The notes beneath the pieces were generated by a model. It made no database searches, was not told the origin of the DNA, and saw only the letters and a list, made by a program, of their open reading frames with translations. This document shows, piece after piece, positions 29,348 to 38,661 of a stretch of 64,000 nt of DNA (positions within the stretch are counted from its first letter, which is position 1; every line of letters starts with the position of its first letter). The DNA lies in the NCBI RefSeq assembly GCF_002163585.1, contig NZ_CP015579.1, positions 2,542,001 to 2,606,000 on the forward strand, written 5' to 3'. Origin of the DNA: Tatumella citrea (GTDB lineage Bacteria; Pseudomonadota; Gammaproteobacteria; Enterobacterales; Enterobacteriaceae). Made by a program: the position numbers and the translations under genes.

Positions 29348-29653
29348 TCACAATACAAATCCATAGTGAGAACCATCCGGCAGTTCAACATCAAGGCGGA
29401 GTTTGCCGCCGGTCGCTTCAACGTAGCGTTTGAGCGTGGAAAGCTTCAGGTCGCGCCCCGGTTTCTCCATTACAGCAACAGTGGGTTGCCTGATTCCCAA
29501 AGCCTGTGCCATTTCCACCTGAGTTTTCTGTACTTTCTCACGCAATTCGGCAAGGTGGATATTGAGCAGAATATCATTTGCCATCGCCTGTGCCTGGGCC
29601 AGCACTTCAGGTTTTTCATCTGCAATAAGCTGTTCCAGCGTTCTGACCATCAA
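29348..29653 (-). CDS. HigA-type XRE-family antitoxin
   Basis: 101-aa protein with an N-terminal alpha-helical part and a central helix-turn-helix (KTQVEMAQALGIRQPTVAVMEK, about residues 43-64), typical of XRE-family HigA antitoxins. It lies 10 bases downstream of the toxin gene, the HigBA order (toxin first). It should bind both the toxin and the shared promoter for autoregulation. Confidence 0.85.
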   Translation of the reverse strand: MMVRTLEQLIADEKPEVLAQAQAMANDILLNIHLAELREKVQKTQVEMAQALGIRQPTVAVMEKPGRDLKLSTLKRYVEATGGKLRLDVELPDGSHYGFVL

Positions 29654-29663
29654 ATTACTCCTC

Positions 29664-30008
29664 TTATTTTAATCTGTTCAGCCAGCGAGTGAATTCCCGG
29701 TCAGCCACCGGAAGCATCTCAGCATAAAAACGTTTTTCATTACCGACTTTGTTTCCGGCACAAAGCACAATACCGTTACGCGCCAGATCAAAAGCGTAAA
29801 ATGCACGGATGGGATCCCCGTGATGTTGAATACGCAACTCTTTCATATTGTTGTAACGGGAACCTTTCACCGTATCCGCATAAGGTCTGGATAAGCCAGG
29901 CCCCTTTTCCCGCAAAACTAACAACATGGCAAGCACGCTGATCCTGGCGCTATCGCTGAGTGAGCATAACCAGTGATCGAACCTATCCGTGGTGATAACT
30001 GTCCACAC
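29664..30008 (-). CDS. HigB-type (RelE superfamily, Gp49-like) toxin
   Basis: 114-aa basic protein of the phage Gp49-like/HigB family, a probable ribosome-dependent mRNA endonuclease. Family features include GPGLSRPYADTVKGSRYNNMKELRIQHHGDPIRAFYAFD and a late NEKRFYAEMLPVADREF. It is transcribed ahead of its antitoxin. The pair sits about 180 bases from tRNA-Asn, consistent with arrival on a mobile segment, although no integrase is visible. Confidence 0.85.
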   Translation of the reverse strand: MWTVITTDRFDHWLCSLSDSARISVLAMLLVLREKGPGLSRPYADTVKGSRYNNMKELRIQHHGDPIRAFYAFDLARNGIVLCAGNKVGNEKRFYAEMLPVADREFTRWLNRLK

Positions 30009-30446
30009 AAGACTTCCTGAGCAATATAGACCTTAAACTATATAGATGTAAAGCTATGAGCGAAGAATAAAATAATCGAGTGAAGGACCCATGCGTCTTT
30101 ATTACAAAACCGGAGATATAATCCGGTATTTCATTGCGCCCCATGCATGGCATTCAACATTATATGACCTGTCCCGAAAAACAGTCGTGATAGTGATACA
30201 ACAAGACGAATGACCTGAACGACAGTACAACCTGAGTTTGCAAAACGTTCACCGGCCACCGCACTATCACACTGAAATCAGGTGATTCTTTTAGGGATGA
30301 AGAGTTAAGCCTCTCTTGCCAGAATGCTCCCTGTACTACAGCACATACCTCCTGCCTGGGCGGGTAACCTGTATGTCTGAATCTGGCTAATGAGGCAACA
30401 AAATCATGACAAAGGCGATGCCGGTCAGAGGCACCAAATCATAAAA

Positions 30447-30476
30447 CCCGCTCAAGGGAACCTAAGCGGGCTTATG
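30447..30476 (+). terminator. Terminator-like hairpin
   Basis: CCCGCT (30447-30452) pairs with AGCGGG (30465-30470) and is followed by CTTATGCTTTTT. No intact plus-strand gene precedes it, so it may be left over from a lost gene. Confidence 0.5.
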
Positions 30477-30658
30477 CTTTTTCTGCTCAGAATCCTGCGT
30501 CTTCTGACCTGATGATTAATTTCTTAAGACCTGTGACTGGTCTGGAGATAAACACTGTTTAGCCTGCTGCAGACAGATGAAGCTAACCGTTATCTTCTGT
30601 CAGCTATTTCCTGAAAAAACGGTAACGCTTGAAAGCAAAAGCGCTGATTTACTGCGAA

Positions 30659-30763
30659 TTAGCCAGCCTGATTTTTAAGATAATTTTGCGGCGGCTCACC
30701 CATCATTTTTTTAAACATGGTAATAAAGGAACTGGAGCTGAGGTCACCGGAGAAGCTTAGTGC
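30659..30763 (-). pseudogene. C-terminal remnant of an AraC-family regulator
   Basis: The minus strand encodes about 34 residues ending in a stop at 30659-30661. They include SSSSFITMFKKMMGEPPQNY and then LKNQAG. The FITMFKKMMGEPPQNY segment is the second helix-turn-helix of AraC/XylS regulators. Upstream of residue ALSF the frame loses similarity, so the rest of the gene has been deleted or replaced. Confidence 0.75.
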
Positions 30764-30947
30764 CGGACAAGGTGGGAATTCTGGCCAACAGAATCCCGCC
30801 TAATCAATCGCCAGGCCTTTGACGGGATGGTTAATTAAGCAGCTAAGCCACCGTAACTTACTCTGATAACTTTCAATTCACCGCACCTCCATGCATATTT
30901 GACACGGCAGGACATCATTACAATGACCACTCTGACTGAGTAAAAAT

Positions 30948-31868
30948 ATGAAGCCCACACTTAATCAGTTAATCAGCTTTTGTACCGTGGCTGAAACCGG
31001 GAACATTTCTAAAGCAGCTGACAGGCTGAATATTTCCCAGCCTCCGCTAAGCAGGCAAATAGCTCAACTCGAATCGACGTTAGGTGCAAAGTTATTTAGC
31101 CGAAGTGCCAATGGGGTTAGCCTGACTATCGCCGGAGAACAGTTCCTGAGTGATTCCCACGCTATCCTGGGGCTGCTGGAACAGGCATGTAACAACATAC
31201 GCGCTCTCGAATCCGGTCAGAAAGGATTTATCAGATTAGGCGCGACGATGTACGCAAGCTATAGTGTCCTTCCGCATGTCACCATGCAGCACCGGCAAAG
31301 GTACCCGGATATCAGTGTGCAGTTTCAGGAGATGATCCCGGTGGATTTAAAGACGGCTTTGCTGGATGGCAGGCTGGATGCAGCCATTAGTTTTTCCGAA
31401 CCTTCCAGCCCGGGAATCGATTCAATGGTGCTGTTAAGTGAACCATTAATCGCGGCATTGCCGGCTGGCCATCCGCTGGCGAAAAGCAGCCATTTTAGTC
31501 TCGAATGGTTAAGTGATGAGCCCTTTATTACCGTTCCACGCCACAGTGCACCTGTTCTCTATGACTCCATTCTGGAACAATGCCTGAAGGCGGGATTTAG
31601 CCCGCACATAGGACTGGAAGTGACGGTACAGCAGACTGTGATGAATTTTGTCGCACATGGTGCAGGAGTGGCACTTATCCCCGCAAGCATGGAAAACGGT
31701 CAGCTCAGAGGAGTGGTGTACAAAGCCCTGGAAAACGCTAATCAGATTGAAAATGTACTGATGTGGTCAGCGAAGAATAAAAACCCGGCATTACATCATT
31801 TTCTTGGCCTGTGCCGCGACCTTAAAGACACTGCAAACGCAGCACAGACTTCACAGAAGATGAATTAA
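30948..31868 (+). CDS. LysR-family regulator
   Basis: 306-aa LysR-type regulator. The HTH is NQLISFCTVAETGNISKAADRLNISQPPLSRQIAQLE, and the effector domain resembles that of CatR/CbnR-type regulators of aromatic catabolism. Its end overlaps the end of the convergent ThDP decarboxylase gene by four bases. It is the nearest candidate regulator for that gene, and the LysR-like palindrome at 33661-33678 lies in the decarboxylase/phzF promoter region. That link is inference. Confidence 0.86.
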   Translation: MKPTLNQLISFCTVAETGNISKAADRLNISQPPLSRQIAQLESTLGAKLFSRSANGVSLTIAGEQFLSDSHAILGLLEQACNNIRALESGQKGFIRLGATMYASYSVLPHVTMQHRQRYPDISVQFQEMIPVDLKTALLDGRLDAAISFSEPSSPGIDSMVLLSEPLIAALPAGHPLAKSSHFSLEWLSDEPFITVPRHSAPVLYDSILEQCLKAGFSPHIGLEVTVQQTVMNFVAHGAGVALIPASMENGQLRGVVYKALENANQIENVLMWSAKNKNPALHHFLGLCRDLKDTANAAQTSQKMN

Positions 31869-33559
31869 TTTTTGCTGATAATGATTTCAATAAGATTTGG
31901 CCTGCCGCTTGCCAGGGCAGCCTCAACGGCCGGTGCAATATCTGCGGCACGAATCACTTTACGGGTTTCTAATCCCATCGAAGTACCCAGTGCCTGATAA
32001 TCTATCGCAGGGTTAACCAAATCCATGGCAATAAATCTGTCAGTTTGTGCCGAGGTATAATCCTCCTGAGAACGCATAAAGTTTTTTAATACGTTGTATT
32101 CGGTATTATTCATCACGATAAAAGTCACTGGTAGTTTTTCGTAAGCCGCGGTCCAGAGTGCTTGCGGTGAGTACATCGCCGCGCCATCACCGACAAAACA
32201 CACCACCGGTGCTTTACCCAGACCGAGTGAGTAACCCACTGCAGCAGGCATCCCCCACCCCAGGCCTCCGCCACGCAAAAATGCGTACTGATCCGCACGG
32301 TGACTATTCAGTGATCTGCGCAGCGAATCACTGGTAGCAATAGCTTCATCGACAATCTGGATATCAGGTCCAATGGCCCGGGACGCTTCAAATGCAGCCA
32401 CCAGTGGCGTTATCACGGACGCAGATTGTTGTTCGGCAACCTGCTCTGATAACATTTCTTTGCTTAGCCTGAATTCACTGACAGCATCCGCAAAGCGCTT
32501 CTGGTAACCCGCCCGATGATCGCGCGTGGTTTTTTCCAGTTCAGGCAGCAATACTTTTAATGATGATTTAATGTTACCCACCAGGGAAAGTTCACTGCTG
32601 TAGGTACGCCCTAAGTCGCCGGCATCTGCTGACAACTGGAACACTTTACAATCTTCAGGTACCGCTTGCCCTTCGGTATACAGAATGGTGATTAATGACT
32701 TACCACCCAGTGCAAATATGGCATCATATCTGCTGAGTGCTTTGCTGATTTCTGTGGCTTTAGTGGAAAGATTCCCCCGCCATAGCGGATGTGCCGTAGG
32801 GTATGGGATACGATTCGGCCAGGTTGAACCGTAAACATCCGCAGCAAGCAATTCTGCCAGCGCCACAACCTCATCGGCGGCATCACTCTGATAAATTTCA
32901 TCACCGGCAATCAGTGCGACCTTTCCTGGTGTGAACGCGGCTAATTTACTGGCCAGCAATGGCAGTGAACCCGCGACCGGGTTCCGGTCAATGGTACTCT
33001 GTGCATCAATGCTTATGGAGCTGAGCGCTTCCATCACATCCATCGGCAACGACAGGAACACGGAACCTTTGGGCGCTGCATCGGCATCGTGAAACGCACG
33101 ACGCACCAGCACTGGCAGTTGGTCAACATGGGTCACCTCTTGTGACCACTTGGCAAAGGTTTTTCCCATACCTACCAGATCACCGAGCAATAACGGATCA
33201 GACGTCATATGACGTAAATCCTGCTGACCCGCAGTGACGACTAAAGGTGTCTGAGAACATTTAGCATTGAGCAAATTTCCCATGCCATGACCTAACCCAC
33301 CGGCAGTATGCAGATTAAGAAATCCGGGCTTCCTCGCGGCCTGTGCATAACCATCTGCCATCGCCACGGCACTGGCTTCCTGTAGTGCTAACACATAGCT
33401 GATGGCGGGTTTTCTTAACAGCGCATCCATAAACGGAAGCTCAGTGGTGCCTGGATTGCCAAAAACATATTCGACACCTTCGCTTTCCAAAACTTCCAAC
33501 AACACATCACCACCACGACGTGCGTTTGTATCCTGAACCCTGGTGAATGCCTTACTCAT
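31865..33559 (-). CDS. Benzoylformate decarboxylase-like ThDP enzyme
   Basis: 564-aa thiamin-diphosphate enzyme that probably decarboxylates a 2-keto acid. N-terminal GNPGTTELPFMDALL, ALQEASAVAMADGYAQAARKPGFLNLHTAGGLG and VTAGQQDLRHM closely parallel P. putida benzoylformate decarboxylase, including the catalytic Glu and the His of NLH. The Ser of GNPGSNE is Thr here. The ThDP motif VGDGAAMYSPQALWTAA...NN is intact. ATG 33559 is chosen; a TTG 24 bases upstream is less likely. It is divergent from phzF-ridA family genes. Confidence 0.82.
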   Translation of the reverse strand: MSKAFTRVQDTNARRGGDVLLEVLESEGVEYVFGNPGTTELPFMDALLRKPAISYVLALQEASAVAMADGYAQAARKPGFLNLHTAGGLGHGMGNLLNAKCSQTPLVVTAGQQDLRHMTSDPLLLGDLVGMGKTFAKWSQEVTHVDQLPVLVRRAFHDADAAPKGSVFLSLPMDVMEALSSISIDAQSTIDRNPVAGSLPLLASKLAAFTPGKVALIAGDEIYQSDAADEVVALAELLAADVYGSTWPNRIPYPTAHPLWRGNLSTKATEISKALSRYDAIFALGGKSLITILYTEGQAVPEDCKVFQLSADAGDLGRTYSSELSLVGNIKSSLKVLLPELEKTTRDHRAGYQKRFADAVSEFRLSKEMLSEQVAEQQSASVITPLVAAFEASRAIGPDIQIVDEAIATSDSLRRSLNSHRADQYAFLRGGGLGWGMPAAVGYSLGLGKAPVVCFVGDGAAMYSPQALWTAAYEKLPVTFIVMNNTEYNVLKNFMRSQEDYTSAQTDRFIAMDLVNPAIDYQALGTSMGLETRKVIRAADIAPAVEAALASGRPNLIEIIISKN

Positions 33560-33660
33560 TGCCTGAACGCCCTTATTCGTCAAAAAATTGCCACTACCGG
33601 CCGTCTCAGGATGTTAATTAAAGTGGTGGAGTTCATTCCAATACTATAAATAAAATCATT

Positions 33661-33678
33661 CATACCTTTAAAGGTATG
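33661..33678. promoter_or_regulatory. 18-bp perfect palindrome in the decarboxylase/phzF promoter region
   Basis: CATACCTTTAAAGGTATG is fully self-complementary and contains the T-N11-A/ATAC-N-GTAT pattern of LysR-family operators. It lies 101 bases from the decarboxylase start and 125 bases from the phzF start. Confidence 0.65.
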
Positions 33679-33802
33679 TCGTAAACACCCATAAAAGTCG
33701 GTTCTGTTGGTATAGTTTTAGCTATTATCAGAGGGTCACAGAGGCGATATCCTGCTCCTCAATTCTGTAAATCATTAACCCTGAGAGGAATAACCCGAAA
33801 CC

Positions 33803-34726
33803 ATGAAGAGCGAATTTGCATTGAAGAATTTTCCTGCAGGTAAAGTTATCACGGTGGATGTGTTTGCTGCAGGAAACAACGGGGGCAACCCTGCCCCGGT
33901 GGTGCTGAATGCAGATGCGATGAGTGACAGCGATATGCAGGAAGTTGCCCGGCGAACCGGCCATGAAAGTGGTTTTGTAAAATCAGCCCCGCCAGGCAGT
34001 GATTATGACTTTTCGCTACACTTCTGGGTCCCAAACCATCCGATGGAGATGTGCGGTCATGTCACGGTGGGTACGGTCTGGCTGATGAAAAAACTGGGAA
34101 TGTTATCCCGCAATGAGCTGACGATCGCCACTCTCAGCGGAAAAGTTTACGCACGTATACTGCAGCATCCTGACAACAATGATTTCAGCGTTGAAATAAC
34201 TCAGCCGGCAGGCCTGGTGACCGAAATTCCCGGAGGATTAGCGACTCAGCAGGAAATCATGGCCGTGCTGGGTATTTCCCATGAGCAACTGGCTGACTTT
34301 CCAATAGTCAACGCCCGCACCAGTCGGATAAAAACGCTGGTTCCACTTAAAAACAGTCAGATCCTGCATAATTTACAGCCGAATTTCACTCAGATTTCTG
34401 ACCTTTGTGAGCGTATCGATTCCACCGGCCTGTACCCGTATGCCGCAGATGAAAATCATCCGGATACCTTTTTCGCCCGCCAGTTTCCGAAATCTTCTGG
34501 TTATCCCGAAGATGCTGCCACCGGGATTGCGGCTGCAGCTCTGGCGTTTGGTCTGCGGGATAGTGGGCAGGTGAAAACGACCACCGAACGGGTGTTTATC
34601 AGTCAGGGACAATCAATGGGGCGTCCGTCGCAGATTGAAGTCACCTACCGGCTCACTCCGCAGGGTGAAGCAGAGGGTTGCTGGCTGGGCGGTAACGTGC
34701 AATTCAGTGAAGGACATAGCGGATGA
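33803..34726 (+). CDS. PhzF-family isomerase/epimerase
   Basis: 307-aa PhzF-fold protein (diaminopimelate-epimerase-like, two-domain). The family's general-acid/base Glu sits in RRTGHESGFV. The motif NHPMEMCGHVTVGTVWLM and the late GYPEDAATGIAAAALAFGL are typical. It overlaps the following RidA-family gene by four bases (ATGA). Family members isomerise amino-acid-like or dihydroaromatic acids. With a keto-acid decarboxylase and a RidA protein beside it, it may belong to a small amino-acid or aryl-acid catabolic module; the substrate is unknown. Confidence 0.85.
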   Translation: MKSEFALKNFPAGKVITVDVFAAGNNGGNPAPVVLNADAMSDSDMQEVARRTGHESGFVKSAPPGSDYDFSLHFWVPNHPMEMCGHVTVGTVWLMKKLGMLSRNELTIATLSGKVYARILQHPDNNDFSVEITQPAGLVTEIPGGLATQQEIMAVLGISHEQLADFPIVNARTSRIKTLVPLKNSQILHNLQPNFTQISDLCERIDSTGLYPYAADENHPDTFFARQFPKSSGYPEDAATGIAAAALAFGLRDSGQVKTTTERVFISQGQSMGRPSQIEVTYRLTPQGEAEGCWLGGNVQFSEGHSG

Positions 34727-35187
34727 ATATTTACACAAAACTCAGGGAGTCAGGTCTGGAGTTACCGCCTCCTCCGGCCCCACAGGGGCATTATTCGCCG
34801 GTAACCATTTATCAGCAGACTGCCATGGTCAGCGGACAGGTTTCACGCACGGCTGACGGAGTGATTACTGGCCCGGTTAGCGAAACCACACCTGTGCAAC
34901 AGGTCAGGCTGGCCGCAGAGGTTTGTGTATTAAGGGCATTGAGTGTCTTAGAGCAGCGGTTAGGCAGTCTGGAGGATATTGACAGAATTTTATTTGTGCG
35001 CGGTTTTATTTTGGGCGCCCCCGGGTTCAGTCAGTACTCTCAGGTATTGGATCATGCATCCCGGTTGCTGACCACATTATTCGGTGAACGCGGAGAACAT
35101 GCACGCAGTGCCGTGGGTGTTGCCGGACTGCCCGGTAACGGAATGCTTGAAATCGAATTAGTTGTCAGCCTTACCACTGCCGGTTAG
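34723..35187 (+). CDS. RidA/YjgF-family enamine-imine deaminase-like protein
   Basis: 154-aa RidA-superfamily protein of the longer (about 150 residue) subgroup. The N-terminus is IYTKLRESGLELPPPPAPQGHYSPV and the end is HARSAVGVAGLPGNGMLEIELV, with the conserved Arg before the final strand. RidA proteins hydrolyse reactive enamines and imines produced from amino acids. Translational overlap with the phzF-family gene suggests it handles an imine made in the same pathway. Confidence 0.87.
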   Translation: MNIYTKLRESGLELPPPPAPQGHYSPVTIYQQTAMVSGQVSRTADGVITGPVSETTPVQQVRLAAEVCVLRALSVLEQRLGSLEDIDRILFVRGFILGAPGFSQYSQVLDHASRLLTTLFGERGEHARSAVGVAGLPGNGMLEIELVVSLTTAG

Positions 35188-35242
35188 TCGCTTTTTCTGT
35201 GCGCGGCTCCGGGAAAGCGTTAACAGGCAAACCTGGAGCACA

Positions 35243-35278
35243 AGCGTAGGTGAACAGGCTCTGCTGACCACCTACGCT
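35243..35278. terminator. Hairpin between ridA-like gene and convergent PBP2
   Basis: AGCGTAGGTG (35243-35252) pairs perfectly with CACCTACGCT (35269-35278), with a 16-base loop. It lies between convergent genes without a T-tract. Terminator function is likely but not certain. Confidence 0.45.
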
Positions 35279-35398
35279 GCTATACACTGATGCGTCAATA
35301 TTTCGCTGAACCCTGCATTCCCGGCTTTCGGTATCTGAACAGCCTGAGCCTTAATTCAGAGCCAAAATTTGATGATGACTTCAGACCGTTGACACGAG

Positions 35399-37291
35399 TT
35401 ACAGAATATCCCCCACATGGCCACCATAAATATATGGCATGCTTTGCTCATCTGCCGGTAACAACATATGGTCCATCACATTCCTGATCACTTTTGCCCC
35501 CATAATGCCGTTAACCCCACCATTTTCGAGGATCAGCACGATGGCCACTGTCGGTGATTTATAAGGCGCATAGGCGGTGTAGAAAATGTGGTCATGCAGC
35601 CTGAGCGGAATATTCTTTGCGTTATAAATCTGATGTTCTTTCAGGCTAAAGACCTGTGAAGTCCCTGTCTTAGAGGCGATGCCATACGGTGCCGTATGGA
35701 AAAAACGATAACCCGTACCATTTTTTGAATTCGCCATACCAAACATGGCATCCTGCACCAGCCCCCAGTAAGGTGAATTTTTATCGGCAATATACCCGAC
35801 ATTATTATTGCCGGCATAAGGAACAACCACATTACCAAACTGCTCATTCATCATCAGATGCGGATTCAGGGCTTTACCATTATTAATCAGGGTCACCATG
35901 GCTTTTTCCATTTGTACCGGCGAAGCCAGCCAGTAACCCTGTCCAATCCCTACCGGAACGGTATCCCCCTGATACCAGGGTTGTTTATGGACTTTCATTT
36001 TCCATTCACGACTGGGCAGCAAACCTGCATATTGCTCATTCAGGTCAATGCCGGACATTTTCCCGTAGCCGAATTTGCTCAACATCTCGTGAAGAGTGTC
36101 AATGCCCATCATATAGGCGACCTGGTAAAAGAAAGTATCCGCCGATTCCTCAATCGCCTGCTTAAAGTTAATCGTCCCGTGTCCGGTTTTCACCCAGTCA
36201 CGATAGCTTCTCTGAGTTCCTGGCAGTGTCCACGATGGTCCACTGTACAGCGTTGTGGTCGGTTTAATGATATTTTTATACATTGCTGAAAAAGCAATAT
36301 AGGGTTTTACCGTTGAAGCTGGCGGGTACAATCCCTGAGTGACACGATTGATCAGCGGGCGATTCGGATCATTCAGCAATGCTTTATAGTCTTTATAACT
36401 GATCCCTTTTACAAACGGATTAGGATCGTAGCTGGGATTGGAGACCATCGCCAGGACTGAGCCATCGCGGGGATCTTCCACTATCATGGCCGCGTTCTGT
36501 CCGACCAGTAACTTCTCGATATATTGCTGGAGCTTAAGGTCGATAGTTAAGTGGATATTTTCGCCGGCAATGGCCGGAGTTTCTTTAATAACACGAACGA
36601 CACGGCCATGGTTATCAACCTCAACTTCTTTGAACCCGGTTTGTCCATGTAAAGCACTTTCATAATAAGCTTCAATTCCCTGCTTACCAATATCCTTATC
36701 GGCCAAATAGTTTTCCGACTGCCCTTCTTTATCGATTCTTTTTAAATCACTGGCATTTATTTTTGATACAAAGCCAATAACATGAGCTAAATCGGCCCCG
36801 TAAATATAGTGACGATAACGACTGGTTGATATTGACACGCCCGGATATTTATATTCATCAATAGAAAACTTAGCGATTTCTACGTCACTTAATCCTTCTT
36901 TCAGGGTGAAGTACTTAAATTTACTGACACCGGAGATTTCTTTTAATTTTTCGTTAATATCATCCTGAGAGTCACCGATATCACTTAAAACGCCTGATAT
37001 TGTCGCCTTCAGATGATCGACTTTATAAGGCATGATATCTAAATCATAAGACTTAACATTTTCGACCAACGGAATACCATTGCGGTCATAGATAATTCCG
37101 CGTACCGGTGCGATCGGAATTAATCTTATATAGTTATCGGCAGACCGCAGTTTATACTCGTCATAATCATCAATTTGTAGCCGGTACAAATTAACCACTA
37201 ATGCAGTAAATCCGGCGGCAACAATAAGAAAAGATATGATTGCCCGTTTGAAAAACAACACCTCTTCTTTCTTATAATCACGAAATAACAT
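35399..37291 (-). CDS. Penicillin-binding protein 2 paralogue (class B transpeptidase)
   Basis: 630-aa class B PBP similar along its length to E. coli PBP2 (633 aa). It has one N-terminal membrane helix (about residues 17-37), a PBP dimer domain and a transpeptidase domain. Active-site motifs are intact: S326-T-V-K329 (PASTVKPY), ESAD (SxN position) and KTGT starting at Lys541. The gene stands alone: no rodA, rlpA or mrd neighbours are present, so it is probably a second, non-housekeeping PBP2 (compare the extra PBP2 of Salmonella used in acidic conditions). Divergence from E. coli PBP2 is substantial. Confidence 0.88.
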   Translation of the reverse strand: MLFRDYKKEEVLFFKRAIISFLIVAAGFTALVVNLYRLQIDDYDEYKLRSADNYIRLIPIAPVRGIIYDRNGIPLVENVKSYDLDIMPYKVDHLKATISGVLSDIGDSQDDINEKLKEISGVSKFKYFTLKEGLSDVEIAKFSIDEYKYPGVSISTSRYRHYIYGADLAHVIGFVSKINASDLKRIDKEGQSENYLADKDIGKQGIEAYYESALHGQTGFKEVEVDNHGRVVRVIKETPAIAGENIHLTIDLKLQQYIEKLLVGQNAAMIVEDPRDGSVLAMVSNPSYDPNPFVKGISYKDYKALLNDPNRPLINRVTQGLYPPASTVKPYIAFSAMYKNIIKPTTTLYSGPSWTLPGTQRSYRDWVKTGHGTINFKQAIEESADTFFYQVAYMMGIDTLHEMLSKFGYGKMSGIDLNEQYAGLLPSREWKMKVHKQPWYQGDTVPVGIGQGYWLASPVQMEKAMVTLINNGKALNPHLMMNEQFGNVVVPYAGNNNVGYIADKNSPYWGLVQDAMFGMANSKNGTGYRFFHTAPYGIASKTGTSQVFSLKEHQIYNAKNIPLRLHDHIFYTAYAPYKSPTVAIVLILENGGVNGIMGAKVIRNVMDHMLLPADEQSMPYIYGGHVGDIL

Positions 37292-38661
37292 AGTATCTCT
37301 TTTACTTTCTGTTCAAAAACACATCAAAAATATTTAACAGAGCAATGTCTACTACGTTATCACAGGGATATATCGTGGCAGAACAGATGTGTCTACACAT
37401 AAGAAAACACATCCATTTGCCGGACCTGTATGCATCCGTAAACCCTGATTAAAATCAGCACAACGCTAAGTCTACGGCATGCTACCAGAAATACTATGAC
37501 AGAAACGTAACAATTAAATACAATACGTTATTAAGCCTGTTAAACAAGCAGTTTACGTAGCCAATGAAAAACAGAATAGTTTTAGTGCTACCAGAAACAG
37601 CAGGACATTAAAATATCATTAACCAGCATAAAATTAAAATTAATTTTAGTGCGCTGCTGAAAAACATAAACACATACGGGTAAGCGCATAACCGTACGAC
37701 CCACTTTAATCATTACCTGATAAAAACAGCTCATCCGGATTAAAAATAGTTTATCACTGCCTGGTATTTATCAAAAAAAAACAATTAATGAATTTTAATT
37801 CAATAAGGTAAAAAAATACCCGGCAAGATAACACCAGGCTCAATGCTAACAGCACGTTTGTTAATAATCTTACCCGGGAAACTCACAGCATTCCCCTGAT
37901 GCCAGAACCGGGAATCTATTCAGGCCCGTAATAACAACCCTGGTCTGGCTGTACCTCGAAGTTAACGGCGGCATAAGTCTGTTCGGTTTTTATTTTTCTG
38001 GCTTAATCCTTTCACATCATCCAGGCATTGCACCGGCAAACAACCCTGTACTGAATATCCGTGTCCGGGTCATACACATAACCTGTGACTGACATTGAAA
38101 TATCACTGGCAGGCCGTTGTTGAGGTACCAGCACAGGTTCTGCCAGTGCATCGCCAATTCTCCGGCGTGATTCTGAGTCAGCCGTGTGGCCTGAGAAATT
38201 CACTGAACTTTACGCATCCCCTCTTCCGGTAGTAGGTAAACTGAGTGAACCGGTAATTTACTGAGGGTGCCTGATATTCTTCAGCCGGTTTCGCGTTTAG
38301 TGAGAAATAACACCATGGTGCCATTGGTGACACTGCGGTTTCGCCACTGACACTCTTTGCTTCTGCATTCAAACCTGGATCAAATTTCAACCCTCGCTAT
38401 AACCCTGAATACAGATGCTGTGGAAAAAATTGCAGTCCCGGTTCAGTCTGCAGGTGAACTCTGCAAACTGCGATTATCCAAAATTGAGAAATGTTAATTA
38501 ATTTTGTTTATTTGTTAGTAATAATCACTTCTCGTAATATGCAGTTAAATTTTAAGTCTTCAAGAATTCCTCTGTGTTCTCTGTCTGAATACCCACGGAC
38601 TTAATCCAAATTAATTACCGCACCCAGTTGAAATACTCAATATTACTGCCAGGAGAGCATT
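37292..38661. other. 1.37-kb gene-poor region
   Basis: Long AT-rich stretch between the PBP2 paralogue and an ABC transporter. Apart from the broken ORF at 38012-38390 I see no gene, RNA or repeat. Short open frames here have no family signature. Confidence 0.5.
38012..38390 (-). pseudogene. Possible frameshifted small gene of unknown family
   Basis: Two overlapping minus-strand frames look like halves of one protein: a 70-codon frame (38390-38178, containing PSVNYRFTQFTYYRKRG) and a 63-codon frame (38203-38012, containing SVTGYVYDPDTDIQYRVVC). They join in frame if one shift near 38195 is allowed. Both have protein-like composition but I recognise no family. The upstream frame is closed by a TAG just before 38390. 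It is likely a decayed gene. Confidence 0.35.

Larger units (their letters stand above)
30009..30947. other. 939-base region of gene debris between TA module and LysR
   Basis: It holds the TA promoter, a terminator-like hairpin at 30447-30476, the AraC remnant at 30659-30763, and a 9-bp inverted repeat GTGATAGTG/CACTATCAC (30187-30195 and 30262-30270). No intact gene was seen. Confidence 0.5.

Noticed and set aside
29348..30763. Prophage or integrative element
   Set aside because: No integrase, structural phage gene or repeated tRNA end was found; only a toxin-antitoxin pair and debris remain.
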